Source of the DNA: Chryseolinea sp. H1M3-3 | GTDB taxonomy: Bacteria > Bacteroidota > Bacteroidia > Cytophagales > Cyclobacteriaceae | Assembly: GCF_029360725.1 (NCBI RefSeq) | Contig: NZ_JARKMY010000009.1 | Span: 62,001 to 126,000, forward strand | Direction of reading: 5' to 3' | DNA: 64,000 nt | Shown: positions 35,655-44,437 of the stretch, in pieces | Numbering within the stretch: the first letter of the stretch is position 1 | How the letters are laid out: each line of letters opens with the position of its first letter | Made by a program: the position numbers and the translations under genes | The notes under the pieces: generated by a model | The model's input: the letters and a program-made list of their open reading frames with translations, nothing else | Database searches by the model: none | Told to the model about the DNA's origin: nothing

Positions 35655-38132
35655 ATGCGATATATCGGATTAATTTTTTTAGCATCTATTTTTAGTTATA
35701 CCACCGTAGCTCAAACCCAAACTAGACCTGCAGCAGCACTCCCCGTTCCGCTGGATACTACCAAAAAGGAAACACCCTCGTCGGTTCCTGCAGGAAATAC
35801 ACAGCTATCGGCACCGCGCAACTACAACAACCTCATACGTTCAAATGCAATTACAAGAAAGGGGTTATTCATCGTCCACCAAGTTGATGACAATTATTAT
35901 TTTGAGGTACCCGACAGCCTTTTAGGTCGAGACATACTCGTCGTTTGCAGAATCGCGCAAGGCGCTGCGGGTATTCGTCCTGAATATACTGGATATGCAG
36001 GCGATCAAGTCGGCAATACCGTTGTACGTTTTGAAAAAGGCCCCGGCTCAAAATTGTTTTTGCGCAGAATTACTTTTGAAGAAAATGCGGGTGATAGTAC
36101 CGATGCCATGTACAGTGCGGTTACCCGTTCTAATCTTCAGCCGCTCGTATCAGCATTCGGTATTGGCGCATATAGCCCCAACGGAAGGGGTAGTGTTATT
36201 GAGATCACTGACTATATCAATGGTGATAACGATATTTTCTTTTTCAGCTCTGCCTCGAAAAAGACGATGCGTGTGGGAGGCTTGCTCTACAACATGAGTT
36301 ATATCAAAGATATAAGTTCGTTTCCGTTGAATGTGGAAATAAGGACCATCAAAACGTATAGGAATACCGTCACAGACAACACATTTACGCTGGAATTAAA
36401 CACTTCACTGGTATTGTTACCGAAAAGGCCAATGAAGAAAAGGTTTGCGGATCGTCGCATTGGTTATTTTACAGAACGGTATACCGATTATGATGCTAAT
36501 CCTCAAGGCGTAAAGGTTGTAAGTTATATCAAGCGATGGCGGTTAGAACCTAAACCCGGCGACATGCCCAAGTATATGCGTGGCGAATTGGTGGAGCCTC
36601 AGAAACCCATCGTATATTATATTGATCCAGCCACGCCTAAAAAATGGGTTCCTTATTTAATCCAGGGTGTAAACGATTGGCAGGCTGCTTTTGAAAAGGC
36701 CGGCTTTAAAAATGCTATTGTAGCAAAAGAAGCCCCCACAGAACAAGAAAATCCAAATTGGAGTCTGGAAGATTCGAGACACTCGGCAATTGTTTACAAA
36801 CCGTCGTCGTTTGCGAATGCCGCAGGGCCGATAATTACAGATCCGCGGAGTGGAGAAATACTTGAAAGTCATATTAACTGGTATCACAACCTGATGTCTA
36901 TACTCAGAGAGTGGTATATGATTCAATGTGGACCTCTTGACCCTAGGGCTCAAAAAATGCAGTTTGATGATAAATTGATGGGACAACTTATCCGTTCCGT
37001 CGCATCACACGAAGTAGGGCATTCCTTAGGGCTCACGCACAACTATGCCGCAAGTTCGTCGGTGCCGGTCGAAAAACTCCGTGACCGGGTATGGCTTGAA
37101 GCCAACGGTCACACGCCCTCCATCATGGACTATGCACGGTTTAATTATGTCGCGCAGCCCCAGGATAGCGTGGGAGAGCGGGGACTCATCAGCAGGATTG
37201 GCATTTATGACCATTGGGCCATCGAATGGGGTTACAGATTGTTTCCGGAAGCAAAAAGTGCAGAGGCGGAAATTCCAGTTATGAATAACTGGGTGGTAGA
37301 AAAGTTACAAAATGAGAAATTAAGGTTTGGTTCCGAATTTACCGCCGATGACCCACGCACGCAAACTGAAGATATTGGAGATAATGCCATGAAGGCAGGG
37401 GAGTATGGCATAAGAAATCTTCAACGGGTGATTCCAAATTTAATTAAATGGACACATCAGGAACATGAAAATTACCGAAGCTTGTCTCAGATGTATAATG
37501 CTGCGATTAATCAATTCGATTATTATCTAGGGCATGCGTTGGCATACGTGGGAGGCATGTATGAAACTGTTAAATCGTCTGATCAGCCAGGGCGAGTATA
37601 TGATGTTGTACCGGTAGAATTGCAATGGGAATCTATGGACTTCCTGACGCGGCATATCTTTACAACGCCGACGTGGCTGCTGGATACGGCGATTCTCACC
37701 CGGACCGGGAAATCTCCAACACAAATCGTTAACCGCTCACAAAACATGGTGCTAACTAGCCTGCTGAGTACCAACAATTTATCGAAGATGTCGGATGCCC
37801 AACTTGTTTATGGTAAGAAGGCATACCCGTTAATCAATTTTATAGATGATCTCGACAATGCGATGTGGGCGGAATTAAAAACCTATGACACTATTAGTAT
37901 GTATCGCCGAAATTTGCAACAGCTTTATGTTGATAAATTAATTGATCTCGTACAGCCTGCGAAACCAGATAAAACATTGCGGGATGTTCCGCCTATCATT
38001 GTAAACAAATTAACAGAGATTCAGGCACGAATAAAACGAGCGCTTCCGCGGACCAAAGGGGCGATGACGGTTTACCATTTAAAATTTATTGAAAACCGGA
38101 TCAACACGGCGCTTAAAGCTTTTACTAATTAG
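35655..38132 (+). CDS. Zinc-dependent metalloprotease, DUF5117/DUF5118 type
   Basis: This 825-residue exported protein (start ATG 35655, signal peptide M-R-Y-I-G-L-I-F-L-A-S-I-F-S-Y-T-T-V-A-Q) carries an N-terminal beta-rich region (about 60-380) and a metzincin-like catalytic domain. The zinc motif is H-E-V-G-H-S-L-G-L-T-H, near residue 455, an H-E-x-x-H-x-x-G-x-x-H metzincin signature, followed by S-I-M-D-Y-A-R-F-N-Y (Met-turn). The C-terminal third is helical. The order matches the large DUF5117 proteases of Bacteroidota, which act outside or in the periplasm. The longer frame from 35610 adds residues that spoil the signal peptide. Confidence 0.9.
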   Translation: MRYIGLIFLASIFSYTTVAQTQTRPAAALPVPLDTTKKETPSSVPAGNTQLSAPRNYNNLIRSNAITRKGLFIVHQVDDNYYFEVPDSLLGRDILVVCRIAQGAAGIRPEYTGYAGDQVGNTVVRFEKGPGSKLFLRRITFEENAGDSTDAMYSAVTRSNLQPLVSAFGIGAYSPNGRGSVIEITDYINGDNDIFFFSSASKKTMRVGGLLYNMSYIKDISSFPLNVEIRTIKTYRNTVTDNTFTLELNTSLVLLPKRPMKKRFADRRIGYFTERYTDYDANPQGVKVVSYIKRWRLEPKPGDMPKYMRGELVEPQKPIVYYIDPATPKKWVPYLIQGVNDWQAAFEKAGFKNAIVAKEAPTEQENPNWSLEDSRHSAIVYKPSSFANAAGPIITDPRSGEILESHINWYHNLMSILREWYMIQCGPLDPRAQKMQFDDKLMGQLIRSVASHEVGHSLGLTHNYAASSSVPVEKLRDRVWLEANGHTPSIMDYARFNYVAQPQDSVGERGLISRIGIYDHWAIEWGYRLFPEAKSAEAEIPVMNNWVVEKLQNEKLRFGSEFTADDPRTQTEDIGDNAMKAGEYGIRNLQRVIPNLIKWTHQEHENYRSLSQMYNAAINQFDYYLGHALAYVGGMYETVKSSDQPGRVYDVVPVELQWESMDFLTRHIFTTPTWLLDTAILTRTGKSPTQIVNRSQNMVLTSLLSTNNLSKMSDAQLVYGKKAYPLINFIDDLDNAMWAELKTYDTISMYRRNLQQLYVDKLIDLVQPAKPDKTLRDVPPIIVNKLTEIQARIKRALPRTKGAMTVYHLKFIENRINTALKAFTN

Positions 38133-38147
38133 CAGTAAGATCTTTTA

Positions 38148-38193
38148 TTCTTTTGGGCTCCATCTGATGGATGAGACGTCAGAATCAAAAGAA
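38148..38193. terminator. Possible bidirectional hairpin between convergent genes
   Basis: TTCTTTTG (38148-38155) pairs with CAAAAGAA (38186-38193), enclosing a second palindrome TCCATC-T-GATGGA. It lies between the convergent metalloprotease and DUF1080 genes. Confidence 0.4.
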
Positions 38194-38210
38194 ATGTGCT
38201 AAGCTTTGTT

Positions 38211-39653
38211 TTAGTTTGGATTACCTGGAATATAGATGTCCTTATATTCTAATTTGCATTGATCAATCACATCATAAAAATAATCCGGTTCGGAAATTTT
38301 GTTTTCTTTGAATAAGCCACCCGTTGTGAAAAGACAGCCTTTGTCTTTTGCAAGTTTTAAGAAGGTAATACTGGGTATTCTTTTTGGGTTGTAAACTTCA
38401 ATTGCGACGTTGTTACGTTTTGCCGCATCAATTACACTGGCCATTCTCTCTGGGGTCCATAATTGGTCATACTCGGAGGACAAAGATTCGGGCAGGAGGG
38501 TGGCTGTCGCCCATATGTTTATCTCACCTTTGTCTAACCCAGTCGTTATAGCTTTTACGTAATCTTCCATGAAGGCTTGTTTATCACCGATGTTTTCATT
38601 CTTCAAAACATCCACTTCCTGACCTTTCGCATTTTTGAACCTCGTAATATCGCCTATGAAATAATCAAACTGCTCTATCGTTTTTTTCTGAACACCCCCG
38701 AGTGGTTGTAGGTTGTTCTTGAAAATACCCAGAAACAATGGAAGTTTGCCGTATTTGTTAACGTGCGCGCTGAGTGTAGCATCTTCTTTACCTTTCTCTA
38801 ATTTGTCTATGTCAACGACAAGCCCTAGGTTGATTCCCGTTCTGTAAAAGGCTTGCATAGCAGAATCAATATTAAAAGATTCCCCGGTGTGAATGTGATA
38901 ATCAATAAATGCTAAGTGGTTTGCCTGATAATCTAATATTCGCGGTGCAACATCATCGTCTAAAATAGCGGTTGATGGAGCAGGTGTATCACCTAGATCT
39001 TTGACTTTTATATTTTTAAAATATACAGTGCTTCCGGGATCGTGCCCCTGCAAAGCAAACGTTCCACTTGATAAAACTTTTTTCGTTTGTGCGCGAGCTG
39101 GATGGGTGGGTTCTGTATAATCCACAACGAGTTGATCGTTGATTTTTATTTGAACGTGCTTACCTTCTACACGAATGTTAAAGTTATACCATACGCTGTC
39201 CTTCGTGTATGCTTTGTATAAGTTGCGTATCCCATAAAGACTTCCTCCTTTTTTAACTTCTTTATATCCGTCACCGCCGCGGTGCGAGCTGTTGACCTGA
39301 ACTTCGTATCCCTGATCAAGCCAACCTTCTTTTTGATGTGCCGTATGGAAATACACGCCAGAGTTCGCCAGGTGATGTGTCATCACATCCAGGTTAAGTT
39401 CAAAGTTTTTGAAATTGGCAGGTTCTTTTTTGTCGCCCACATAGAAGAGATGCGAACGTTCCCCATTAGCGACGATCATACCATCGACCACTTTAAATGA
39501 ACCGGGGTTTTCATTTGCTTCCCAGTTAGAAAGATCTTTACCATTAAATAATGTTACCCATTCATTGCTTTTCTTTTCTTTTACCTGATTGCAACTGATG
39601 AGTGAAAAAATCGAAAGAAGGATAAAAAGGAAATTACTTTTTGTGGTCATCAT
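38211..39653 (-). CDS. DUF1080 (3-keto-disaccharide hydrolase-like) lipoprotein fused to a PHP-like domain
   Basis: This 480-residue lipoprotein (start Met 39653; lipobox S-L-I-S-C, Cys21) begins with a concanavalin-like DUF1080 domain (W-V-T-L-F-N-G-K-D-L-S-N-W, V-V-D-G-M-I-V-A-N-G-E, Y-F-H-T-A, F-A-L-Q-G-H-D-P-G-S-T-V-Y-F-K-N-I-K-V; residues 35-215). DUF1080 proteins include 3-keto-glucoside hydrolases. The second half (residues 240-480) starts with Y-H-I-H-T-G-E-S-F-N and resembles PHP-type metal-dependent hydrolases (H-x-H, then A-I-E-V-Y-N-P near 425). The fusion is unusual and suggests a two-step surface enzyme. A longer start at 39689 is less likely. Confidence 0.75.
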   Translation of the reverse strand: MMTTKSNFLFILLSIFSLISCNQVKEKKSNEWVTLFNGKDLSNWEANENPGSFKVVDGMIVANGERSHLFYVGDKKEPANFKNFELNLDVMTHHLANSGVYFHTAHQKEGWLDQGYEVQVNSSHRGGDGYKEVKKGGSLYGIRNLYKAYTKDSVWYNFNIRVEGKHVQIKINDQLVVDYTEPTHPARAQTKKVLSSGTFALQGHDPGSTVYFKNIKVKDLGDTPAPSTAILDDDVAPRILDYQANHLAFIDYHIHTGESFNIDSAMQAFYRTGINLGLVVDIDKLEKGKEDATLSAHVNKYGKLPLFLGIFKNNLQPLGGVQKKTIEQFDYFIGDITRFKNAKGQEVDVLKNENIGDKQAFMEDYVKAITTGLDKGEINIWATATLLPESLSSEYDQLWTPERMASVIDAAKRNNVAIEVYNPKRIPSITFLKLAKDKGCLFTTGGLFKENKISEPDYFYDVIDQCKLEYKDIYIPGNPN

Positions 39654-39725
39654 ATAGTCGCTTCTCTTTGGTTGGTTAGGTAAAATCAATATTAGTTAAA
39701 CAATTAGTTATGATTGTACGAGAGG

Positions 39726-40583
39726 TCAATTCTTCAGTACATCGGCCAGGAATGTTTCGACAATGCGCTGATATTGAGGATCAAAATATGGCTTCTCAGT
39801 ATGCCCCGCTCCATGAACAACTTCCAGTTGGACTTTAAGGCCGTTCGCTTTGTAAACGCCGACTAGTTCATGTGACTGATTTATAGGAACCTGAATATCC
39901 TGATCACCGTGAAATATTAGCAGCGGTGGATCACTGGCTTCAACCTGCATCACGGGGCTGGCTTTCTTGGCCATATCGGTAGCATTGTCGACGGTATGTC
40001 CTAAAAGCAACGCTATGGCTGGACCACGAACGCCGACACCATGCGGTGTAGATTGTTTCATGATAGATGTGAAATTACTTGGACCATAATAGTCAACGAT
40101 AGCCTGGATCGATGAACTTGTTTGCGTATACAGACCTAAGGTTCCTTCTAAAGCGGGATCGTTGTTAGTTACACCGACAAGCGTCGCAAGATGGCCTCCG
40201 GCAGATGAGCCTGCAATGATGATTTTATCAGCATGGTAACCATGCTTTGTAGCATTCGCGCGTAAATAGCGGACAGCTGCTTTAATGTCGTGAATTTGTG
40301 CTGGAAACTTTGCCTCGATACTGAGCCGGTAATCTACACTCGCTATTGCATAACCCGACGATAAAAAAATGACGGGAGGGGATTCTTTTGACCCTGAATG
40401 CCAGGCACCGCCGTGGATCCATACAATCAAGTATGGATTAGGATTGGAGGGCATGTAAAGATCAAGCAGCAACTTGCGACTGCCGGTTTCGGCGTAAATT
40501 ATGTCTTTAATATTTTTTACGGTTTGCGCTTCAGAAGAAAATGCAATGCAAAAAAATGACAACAGGTATACCAGCCGGGGCAT
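39726..40583 (-). CDS. Alpha/beta-hydrolase esterase (BD-FAE/HSL-like), exported
   Basis: This 285-residue hydrolase has a signal peptide (to about S-S-E-A-Q) and the catalytic elements of the carboxylesterase group: oxyanion motif H-G-G-A-W-H-S-G (residues 57-64), nucleophile elbow G-S-S-A-G-G near residue 127, the acid in F-H-G-D-Q-D-I-Q-V-P (about 226) and the His in G-A-G-H-T-E-K-P (about 259). Similar Bacteroidota proteins deacetylate or de-esterify plant polysaccharides; the substrate here is not known. It is followed by a short gap to the DUF1080 gene in the same direction and may be co-transcribed. Confidence 0.88.
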   Translation of the reverse strand: MPRLVYLLSFFCIAFSSEAQTVKNIKDIIYAETGSRKLLLDLYMPSNPNPYLIVWIHGGAWHSGSKESPPVIFLSSGYAIASVDYRLSIEAKFPAQIHDIKAAVRYLRANATKHGYHADKIIIAGSSAGGHLATLVGVTNNDPALEGTLGLYTQTSSSIQAIVDYYGPSNFTSIMKQSTPHGVGVRGPAIALLLGHTVDNATDMAKKASPVMQVEASDPPLLIFHGDQDIQVPINQSHELVGVYKANGLKVQLEVVHGAGHTEKPYFDPQYQRIVETFLADVLKN

Positions 40584-40710
40584 TACTTTTAGAAGGTTAA
40601 AGGTTAGGTACGCTTAATTTATTGCCAACTTCTCTTGTAAGTGGTGCGAAGGTATAAAAATAGCGTGATGGGAGGGAAGTAATTCCATGAAAGGCAAACG
40701 GTCGAGCTTG

Positions 40711-40767
40711 GCCCAAGCTACGTTGAATGCATACGGCTCCTTGGCCCCTGCAGATTATAGCTTGGGC
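40711..40767. repeat. Inverted repeat downstream of the ABC permease gene
   Basis: GCCCAAGCTA (40711-40720) and TAGCTTGGGC (40758-40767) are perfect 10-base inverted copies with a 37-base interval; the left copy also forms a local palindrome AGCTTGG-C-CCAAGCT. It lies just beyond the 3' end of the permease gene (minus strand) and could act as a transcription stop or RNA-stabilising structure. Confidence 0.5.
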
Positions 40768-40773
40768 TATTGC

Positions 40774-43158
40774 TCACTCATTTCTAAGCGTATCTACAGG
40801 GTTCGCTTTTGCAGCCTTGAAAATCGTGGTACTGGTTGTAAATATTCCTACGCCAAAGATGAAAAGTGTGCAGACTACGACCGAAACAATTCCTACAGGA
40901 ATGTGAAAGGCGTAGATCTCTTTCAGCAGGGCATTGGTTAGATAGTACCCGCCGACTGAACCTGCTAATCCTGCTACAGCCAGAATAATTACAAACTCTT
41001 TGTTCAGTAGTCCCACGACATTTTGTATAGAGGCTCCCAATGCTTTGCGGATTCCAATTTCTTTTGTTCTCTTGGCAATGTTAAGGGAAGCCAGCGCGAA
41101 AATACCGGAGGCAGAAAGAAGACCGCCTAACACAGTTATGAAAAGAAATATCCGTTCAAGATTTGCATTGGTCTCCCTGCTGTTTTTCAGCACCAGATCC
41201 TCCTGGAAGTTACTTTCAAAATATCTTGCAGGGAATAATTCTTTCCAGGTGGCTTCCAGATACTTTTGAACTTCTCCCAGGTTTGCATGTTCTGTTCGTA
41301 CTTGCATCAACACATATTGATTTTTTCCCGCCGGGTAGAAGATAAAAGGCTCGGGGTCTTTTGATCGGTATAAATTATCCACGTGGTTTTCTATGACACC
41401 AAGGATTCTGCGTTTGTTATCATGCAATGTCACAATCTTGTCAAGTGGATCTTTTAAACCTGTTTTTTGAACAAATGCTTTATTGACAATCACACCTTCA
41501 GTTTGGTCAGAGGAGTTATCAAGATTGAATGTACGGCCCTCCGAAATTCGAAGTCCCATCGTCTCAAAATAATTCTTGCCAACACCCATGGCCTGTACGT
41601 TGTATTTGCCTGTGTCGATGGTAACCGGTGTTTCATAATTGTTGCTGCCGACATTTCCATCACTTACACCAACACTTAAAATTTTCGGATTAGTCAGAAT
41701 CGCTTTTTCCATGAGTTCAAAATCGCGTTCACCTTGTAATCCCACAGTAATGACCATATCCTTGTCGTATCCGAATTCTATCGTGTCCTGAAACCGGGTG
41801 TTTTGGATAAATACGACACCACCTATTAACACAATAACAGATAAAGCAAATTGTAAACCTACCAACGTCCTGGTTAACATGTTTGTACCCTTTATCCTTA
41901 CAGATCCTTTCAATAACAGCGTCGGCTTGAATTTACTGCTTAGGAGCGCGGGGTATAAGCCTGCAATTAAGGCAGCGGCAAAAACAAGCACGATTAACGC
42001 CGTAAATAAATTAAGACCGTTCATGTCCTCCAATCCATAAGGGAACTGCCACATATCGGCAAAGGCAGGAACGATTATCTGCGCTAACAGTAAACCGACA
42101 ACGAGTGACAGCGAAATGGTTATTAGTGTCTCAAATAAAAATTGTGAAATAATTTGGCTACGTGCGGCGCCGATTGCCTTTCTAACGCCTACTTCCTTTA
42201 GCCGTTTTGCAGTCATGGCAATGGATGTGTTGGTAAGATTGAAGCAAGCGATCAACAAAATAATTAACGCCATTGATGTAAAAATAACGAGTGGCTCAGG
42301 ACTTATTCTATATGAAACCCAGCTACTTCTAATATCACCTTGGTCGTCGGAAGTCTTAAAGGGTTCAAGAACATACGAATCAACGACCATATCGGTTCGT
42401 TTCTCATTCCGGGTGGGGATATATTTGCTAAACTGGTTACCGATTTGCGCCGCATTTTGAGGAGATGCTAGTTCCATGAATGTACTCGGGTTGCGCCAAT
42501 CGCCCCAGTCGTCTTCTTTCAGTTTGTGTATGTCAATGAATTTTTCAATTCGGACTAATCCTTGAAAATTAAAAGTATTGTTGATGGGAAACTTTTTCAC
42601 AACACCGCCAACCAGCAATTCAATTACAGATTCATTTACAGATGAAAGCACCATTAGCTTTCCAACTGGATCTTCATCTCCGAAATATTTTTTTGCCAAT
42701 TCTTCACTTAGGAAAATGCTATTCTTATCCTTGAAAAATTTATGGCTGCCGGATTTCAACGGGTAATCAAATAAATCAAAAAACGTACTGTCGGCAAAGG
42801 CAAGTCCTTCGTTGAAAATCTTTTCGTCGCCATAACGCAAGGTGCCGCCGCCGTAAAGAAATCGGGTGTAACGTTCTATACCTGCTATCTCACCTGCGGC
42901 GATGGGCGGAAGGACAAGTGGTGCCTGGCAGTCCTTGTTAACCTTTCCGTCTTTATCGCTTGACATGGTTTGTACGCGAAAAATCCGTGCAACTTTCTGA
43001 TCGTCGTGGAAATTATCAAACTCAATGTTATAGGCTAACAACAAGTAAGCTGCCATGCAACATGCGAGCGAGACACCAAGTCCAAGGGCATTAATAACAA
43101 CGAAACTTTTGTTTTTTAGAAAGCTTCTGAATGCGACACGAAGGTAATTTCTAAGCAT
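40774..43158 (-). CDS. MacB/FtsX-family ABC transporter permease
   Basis: This 794-residue permease has two MacB-PCD periplasmic domains and two FtsX-type membrane modules. Each begins with one N-terminal TM helix plus a large periplasmic region, then three TM helices with the L-T-N-T-S-I-A-M-T-A-K-R-L-K-E-V-G-V-R-K-A-I-G-A motif (about residues 310-330), repeated at the C-terminus as L-A-S-L-N-I-A-K-R-T-K-E-I-G-I-R-K-A-L-G-A. Bacteroidota encode many such fused permeases for export or lipoprotein handling. No ATPase gene is adjacent, so its partner is elsewhere. The operator-bearing divergent region lies upstream. Confidence 0.9.
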   Translation of the reverse strand: MLRNYLRVAFRSFLKNKSFVVINALGLGVSLACCMAAYLLLAYNIEFDNFHDDQKVARIFRVQTMSSDKDGKVNKDCQAPLVLPPIAAGEIAGIERYTRFLYGGGTLRYGDEKIFNEGLAFADSTFFDLFDYPLKSGSHKFFKDKNSIFLSEELAKKYFGDEDPVGKLMVLSSVNESVIELLVGGVVKKFPINNTFNFQGLVRIEKFIDIHKLKEDDWGDWRNPSTFMELASPQNAAQIGNQFSKYIPTRNEKRTDMVVDSYVLEPFKTSDDQGDIRSSWVSYRISPEPLVIFTSMALIILLIACFNLTNTSIAMTAKRLKEVGVRKAIGAARSQIISQFLFETLITISLSLVVGLLLAQIIVPAFADMWQFPYGLEDMNGLNLFTALIVLVFAAALIAGLYPALLSSKFKPTLLLKGSVRIKGTNMLTRTLVGLQFALSVIVLIGGVVFIQNTRFQDTIEFGYDKDMVITVGLQGERDFELMEKAILTNPKILSVGVSDGNVGSNNYETPVTIDTGKYNVQAMGVGKNYFETMGLRISEGRTFNLDNSSDQTEGVIVNKAFVQKTGLKDPLDKIVTLHDNKRRILGVIENHVDNLYRSKDPEPFIFYPAGKNQYVLMQVRTEHANLGEVQKYLEATWKELFPARYFESNFQEDLVLKNSRETNANLERIFLFITVLGGLLSASGIFALASLNIAKRTKEIGIRKALGASIQNVVGLLNKEFVIILAVAGLAGSVGGYYLTNALLKEIYAFHIPVGIVSVVVCTLFIFGVGIFTTSTTIFKAAKANPVDTLRNE

Positions 43159-43412
43159 GGATTTGTAGGGGTTGGGGTAAAAAGGAATACTGCTAGCTAA
43201 TCTTTCTCCAAAATATCACATACCTGAAAATCAACACTTTAAAAGACATTCCCAAGCAGACAATGTTCATTATAATAACATCCAGTGAACGGAAATGTAC
43301 AGTGCGCGATGAGGCACATTTATCATTAATGGAATAACCGTTAGATGCGTCGTACCAAAAGGAAGTTGCAGGCAAACCTAAAAATTTTTGGATTTTACAG
43401 TTATTTAACTTT

Positions 43413-43429
43413 ACTTTGAACAACAAAGT
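43413..43429. promoter_or_regulatory. Operator-like palindrome 1 (ACTTTG-N5-CAAAGT)
   Basis: ACTTTG-AACAA-CAAAGT, 8 bp before the start of the first gene of the XrtN locus. With the bases that follow it makes a 26-bp element (43413-43438) that recurs with one mismatch at 44388-44413. It overlaps a TACTTTG promoter-like box. Probable binding site of the winged-helix regulator at 44070. Confidence 0.65.
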
Positions 43430-43437
43430 ACTTTTAG

Positions 43438-44073
43438 ATGAAGCAAGATAAAACATCACCACTTGAGACCCTCACTGAAATTCGCCAGTTAATGGAGCGG
43501 TCTTCCAGATTTATTTCTTTAAGTGGTTTATCCGGGGTATTTGCCGGGCTTTATGCATTGGCAGGCGCTTATGCCGCATATCGGTATCTTGGGTTAGAAG
43601 GATTGGGCTATTACTCTGGACAACGGGTTGTCAGTTCATTTAGGGGCGCAGACACACTAGGGTTTTTAATGGCAGATGCGGCGATTGTTCTTGTCTTAGC
43701 GATCGGCACTGGAATTTTTCTTACAACAAGAAAAGCTAAACAAGATGGAAATTCTATCTTCGACGCGACAGCGAAAAAGTTAATTATCAATCTTGCTATT
43801 CCATTGATTGCCGGGGGAATCTTTTGCATAGCGCTTAATTTTCACGGGGCTTTTATATTTGTTGCTCCGGCAATGTTGATATTTTACGGACTTGCATTGG
43901 TGCACGCCAGTAAGTATACTCGTAACGATATAAGAACACTAGGTTTCGCGGAAGTGTTGTTGGGATTGATTGCATCATTCGTCGTAGGATACGGATTGCT
44001 TTTTTGGGTGCTGGGCTTTGGTGTGCTGCATATTGTTTATGGTACTTACATGTATTTTAAATACGAGAAGTGA
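43438..44073 (+). CDS. Membrane protein of the XrtN locus, function unknown
   Basis: This 211-residue protein has five or six transmembrane segments, beginning after a soluble N-terminal 30 residues (T-S-P-L-E-T-L-T-E-I-R-Q-L-M-E-R-S-S-R-F). It contains G-L-S-G-V-F-A-G-L-Y-A-L-A-G-A-Y, then I-V-L-V-L-A-I-G-T-G-I-F-L and three more helices up to the C-terminus. It overlaps the regulator gene by a GTGA-type 4-bp junction, so the two are translationally coupled. In Bacteroidota a short membrane protein often accompanies a HTH_34 regulator in this order. It starts 8 bp after operator 1. Molecular role unknown. Confidence 0.75.
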   Translation: MKQDKTSPLETLTEIRQLMERSSRFISLSGLSGVFAGLYALAGAYAAYRYLGLEGLGYYSGQRVVSSFRGADTLGFLMADAAIVLVLAIGTGIFLTTRKAKQDGNSIFDATAKKLIINLAIPLIAGGIFCIALNFHGAFIFVAPAMLIFYGLALVHASKYTRNDIRTLGFAEVLLGLIASFVVGYGLLFWVLGFGVLHIVYGTYMYFKYEK

Positions 44074-44372
44074 AGAAAATATTAGTTGATTTTAACAAGG
44101 CATTTGAAAGTAGGGTCCGATTAGGTATCATGTCCATCTTAATGGTAAATGATGAGGCTGACTTTAACACACTTAAAGATTTGCTGAATCTTTCCGATGG
44201 TAATTTGGCGAGCCATATTAAAGCATTAGAAGAATTGAAATACGTCACCGTCAATAAACAGTTCATCGGACGCAAACCCAATACAAATTATAGCGCCTCC
44301 AAAGAAGGGAAGAAGGCATTCAACGCGCATCTTAAATCATTAGAAAATTTAATAAAAAGTCAAACCCATTAA
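44070..44372 (+). CDS. Winged-helix transcriptional regulator (HTH_34/MarR-like)
   Basis: This 100-residue protein begins at GTG 44070 overlapping the TGA of the upstream gene (GTGA). It shows the winged-helix pattern: F-N-K-A-F-E-S-R-V-R-L-G-I-M-S-I-L-M, recognition helix L-S-D-G-N-L-A-S-H-I-K-A-L-E-E-L (residues 42-57), the wing K-P-N-T-N-Y-S-A-S-K-E-G-K-K-A-F, then one C-terminal helix. No ligand domain. This type is normally a dimeric repressor. The two identical palindromes flanking it (43413 and 44388) are the obvious binding sites, suggesting control of itself and of the XrtN genes downstream. 66 bp separate it from the VIT protein start. Confidence 0.85.
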   Translation: MKKILVDFNKAFESRVRLGIMSILMVNDEADFNTLKDLLNLSDGNLASHIKALEELKYVTVNKQFIGRKPNTNYSASKEGKKAFNAHLKSLENLIKSQTH

Positions 44373-44387
44373 AAAATTTGTCGTTCA

Positions 44388-44404
44388 ACTTTGAACTACA
44401 AAGT
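44388..44404. promoter_or_regulatory. Operator-like palindrome 2 (ACTTTG-N5-CAAAGT)
   Basis: ACTTTG-AACTA-CAAAGT, 34 bp before the VIT-protein start. It copies operator 1 with one changed spacer base, and the identity continues through the following TACTTTTAGA (26 bp in total). Confidence 0.65.
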
Positions 44405-44437
44405 ACTTTTAGAATAGAAAACATATTCATCTATACC

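Noticed and set aside
43193-43462. 89-residue minus-strand ORF spanning the XrtN operator region
   Set aside because: It covers the duplicated operator and the start of the membrane protein gene, has no family-like features, and is best explained as chance coding in a regulatory gap.
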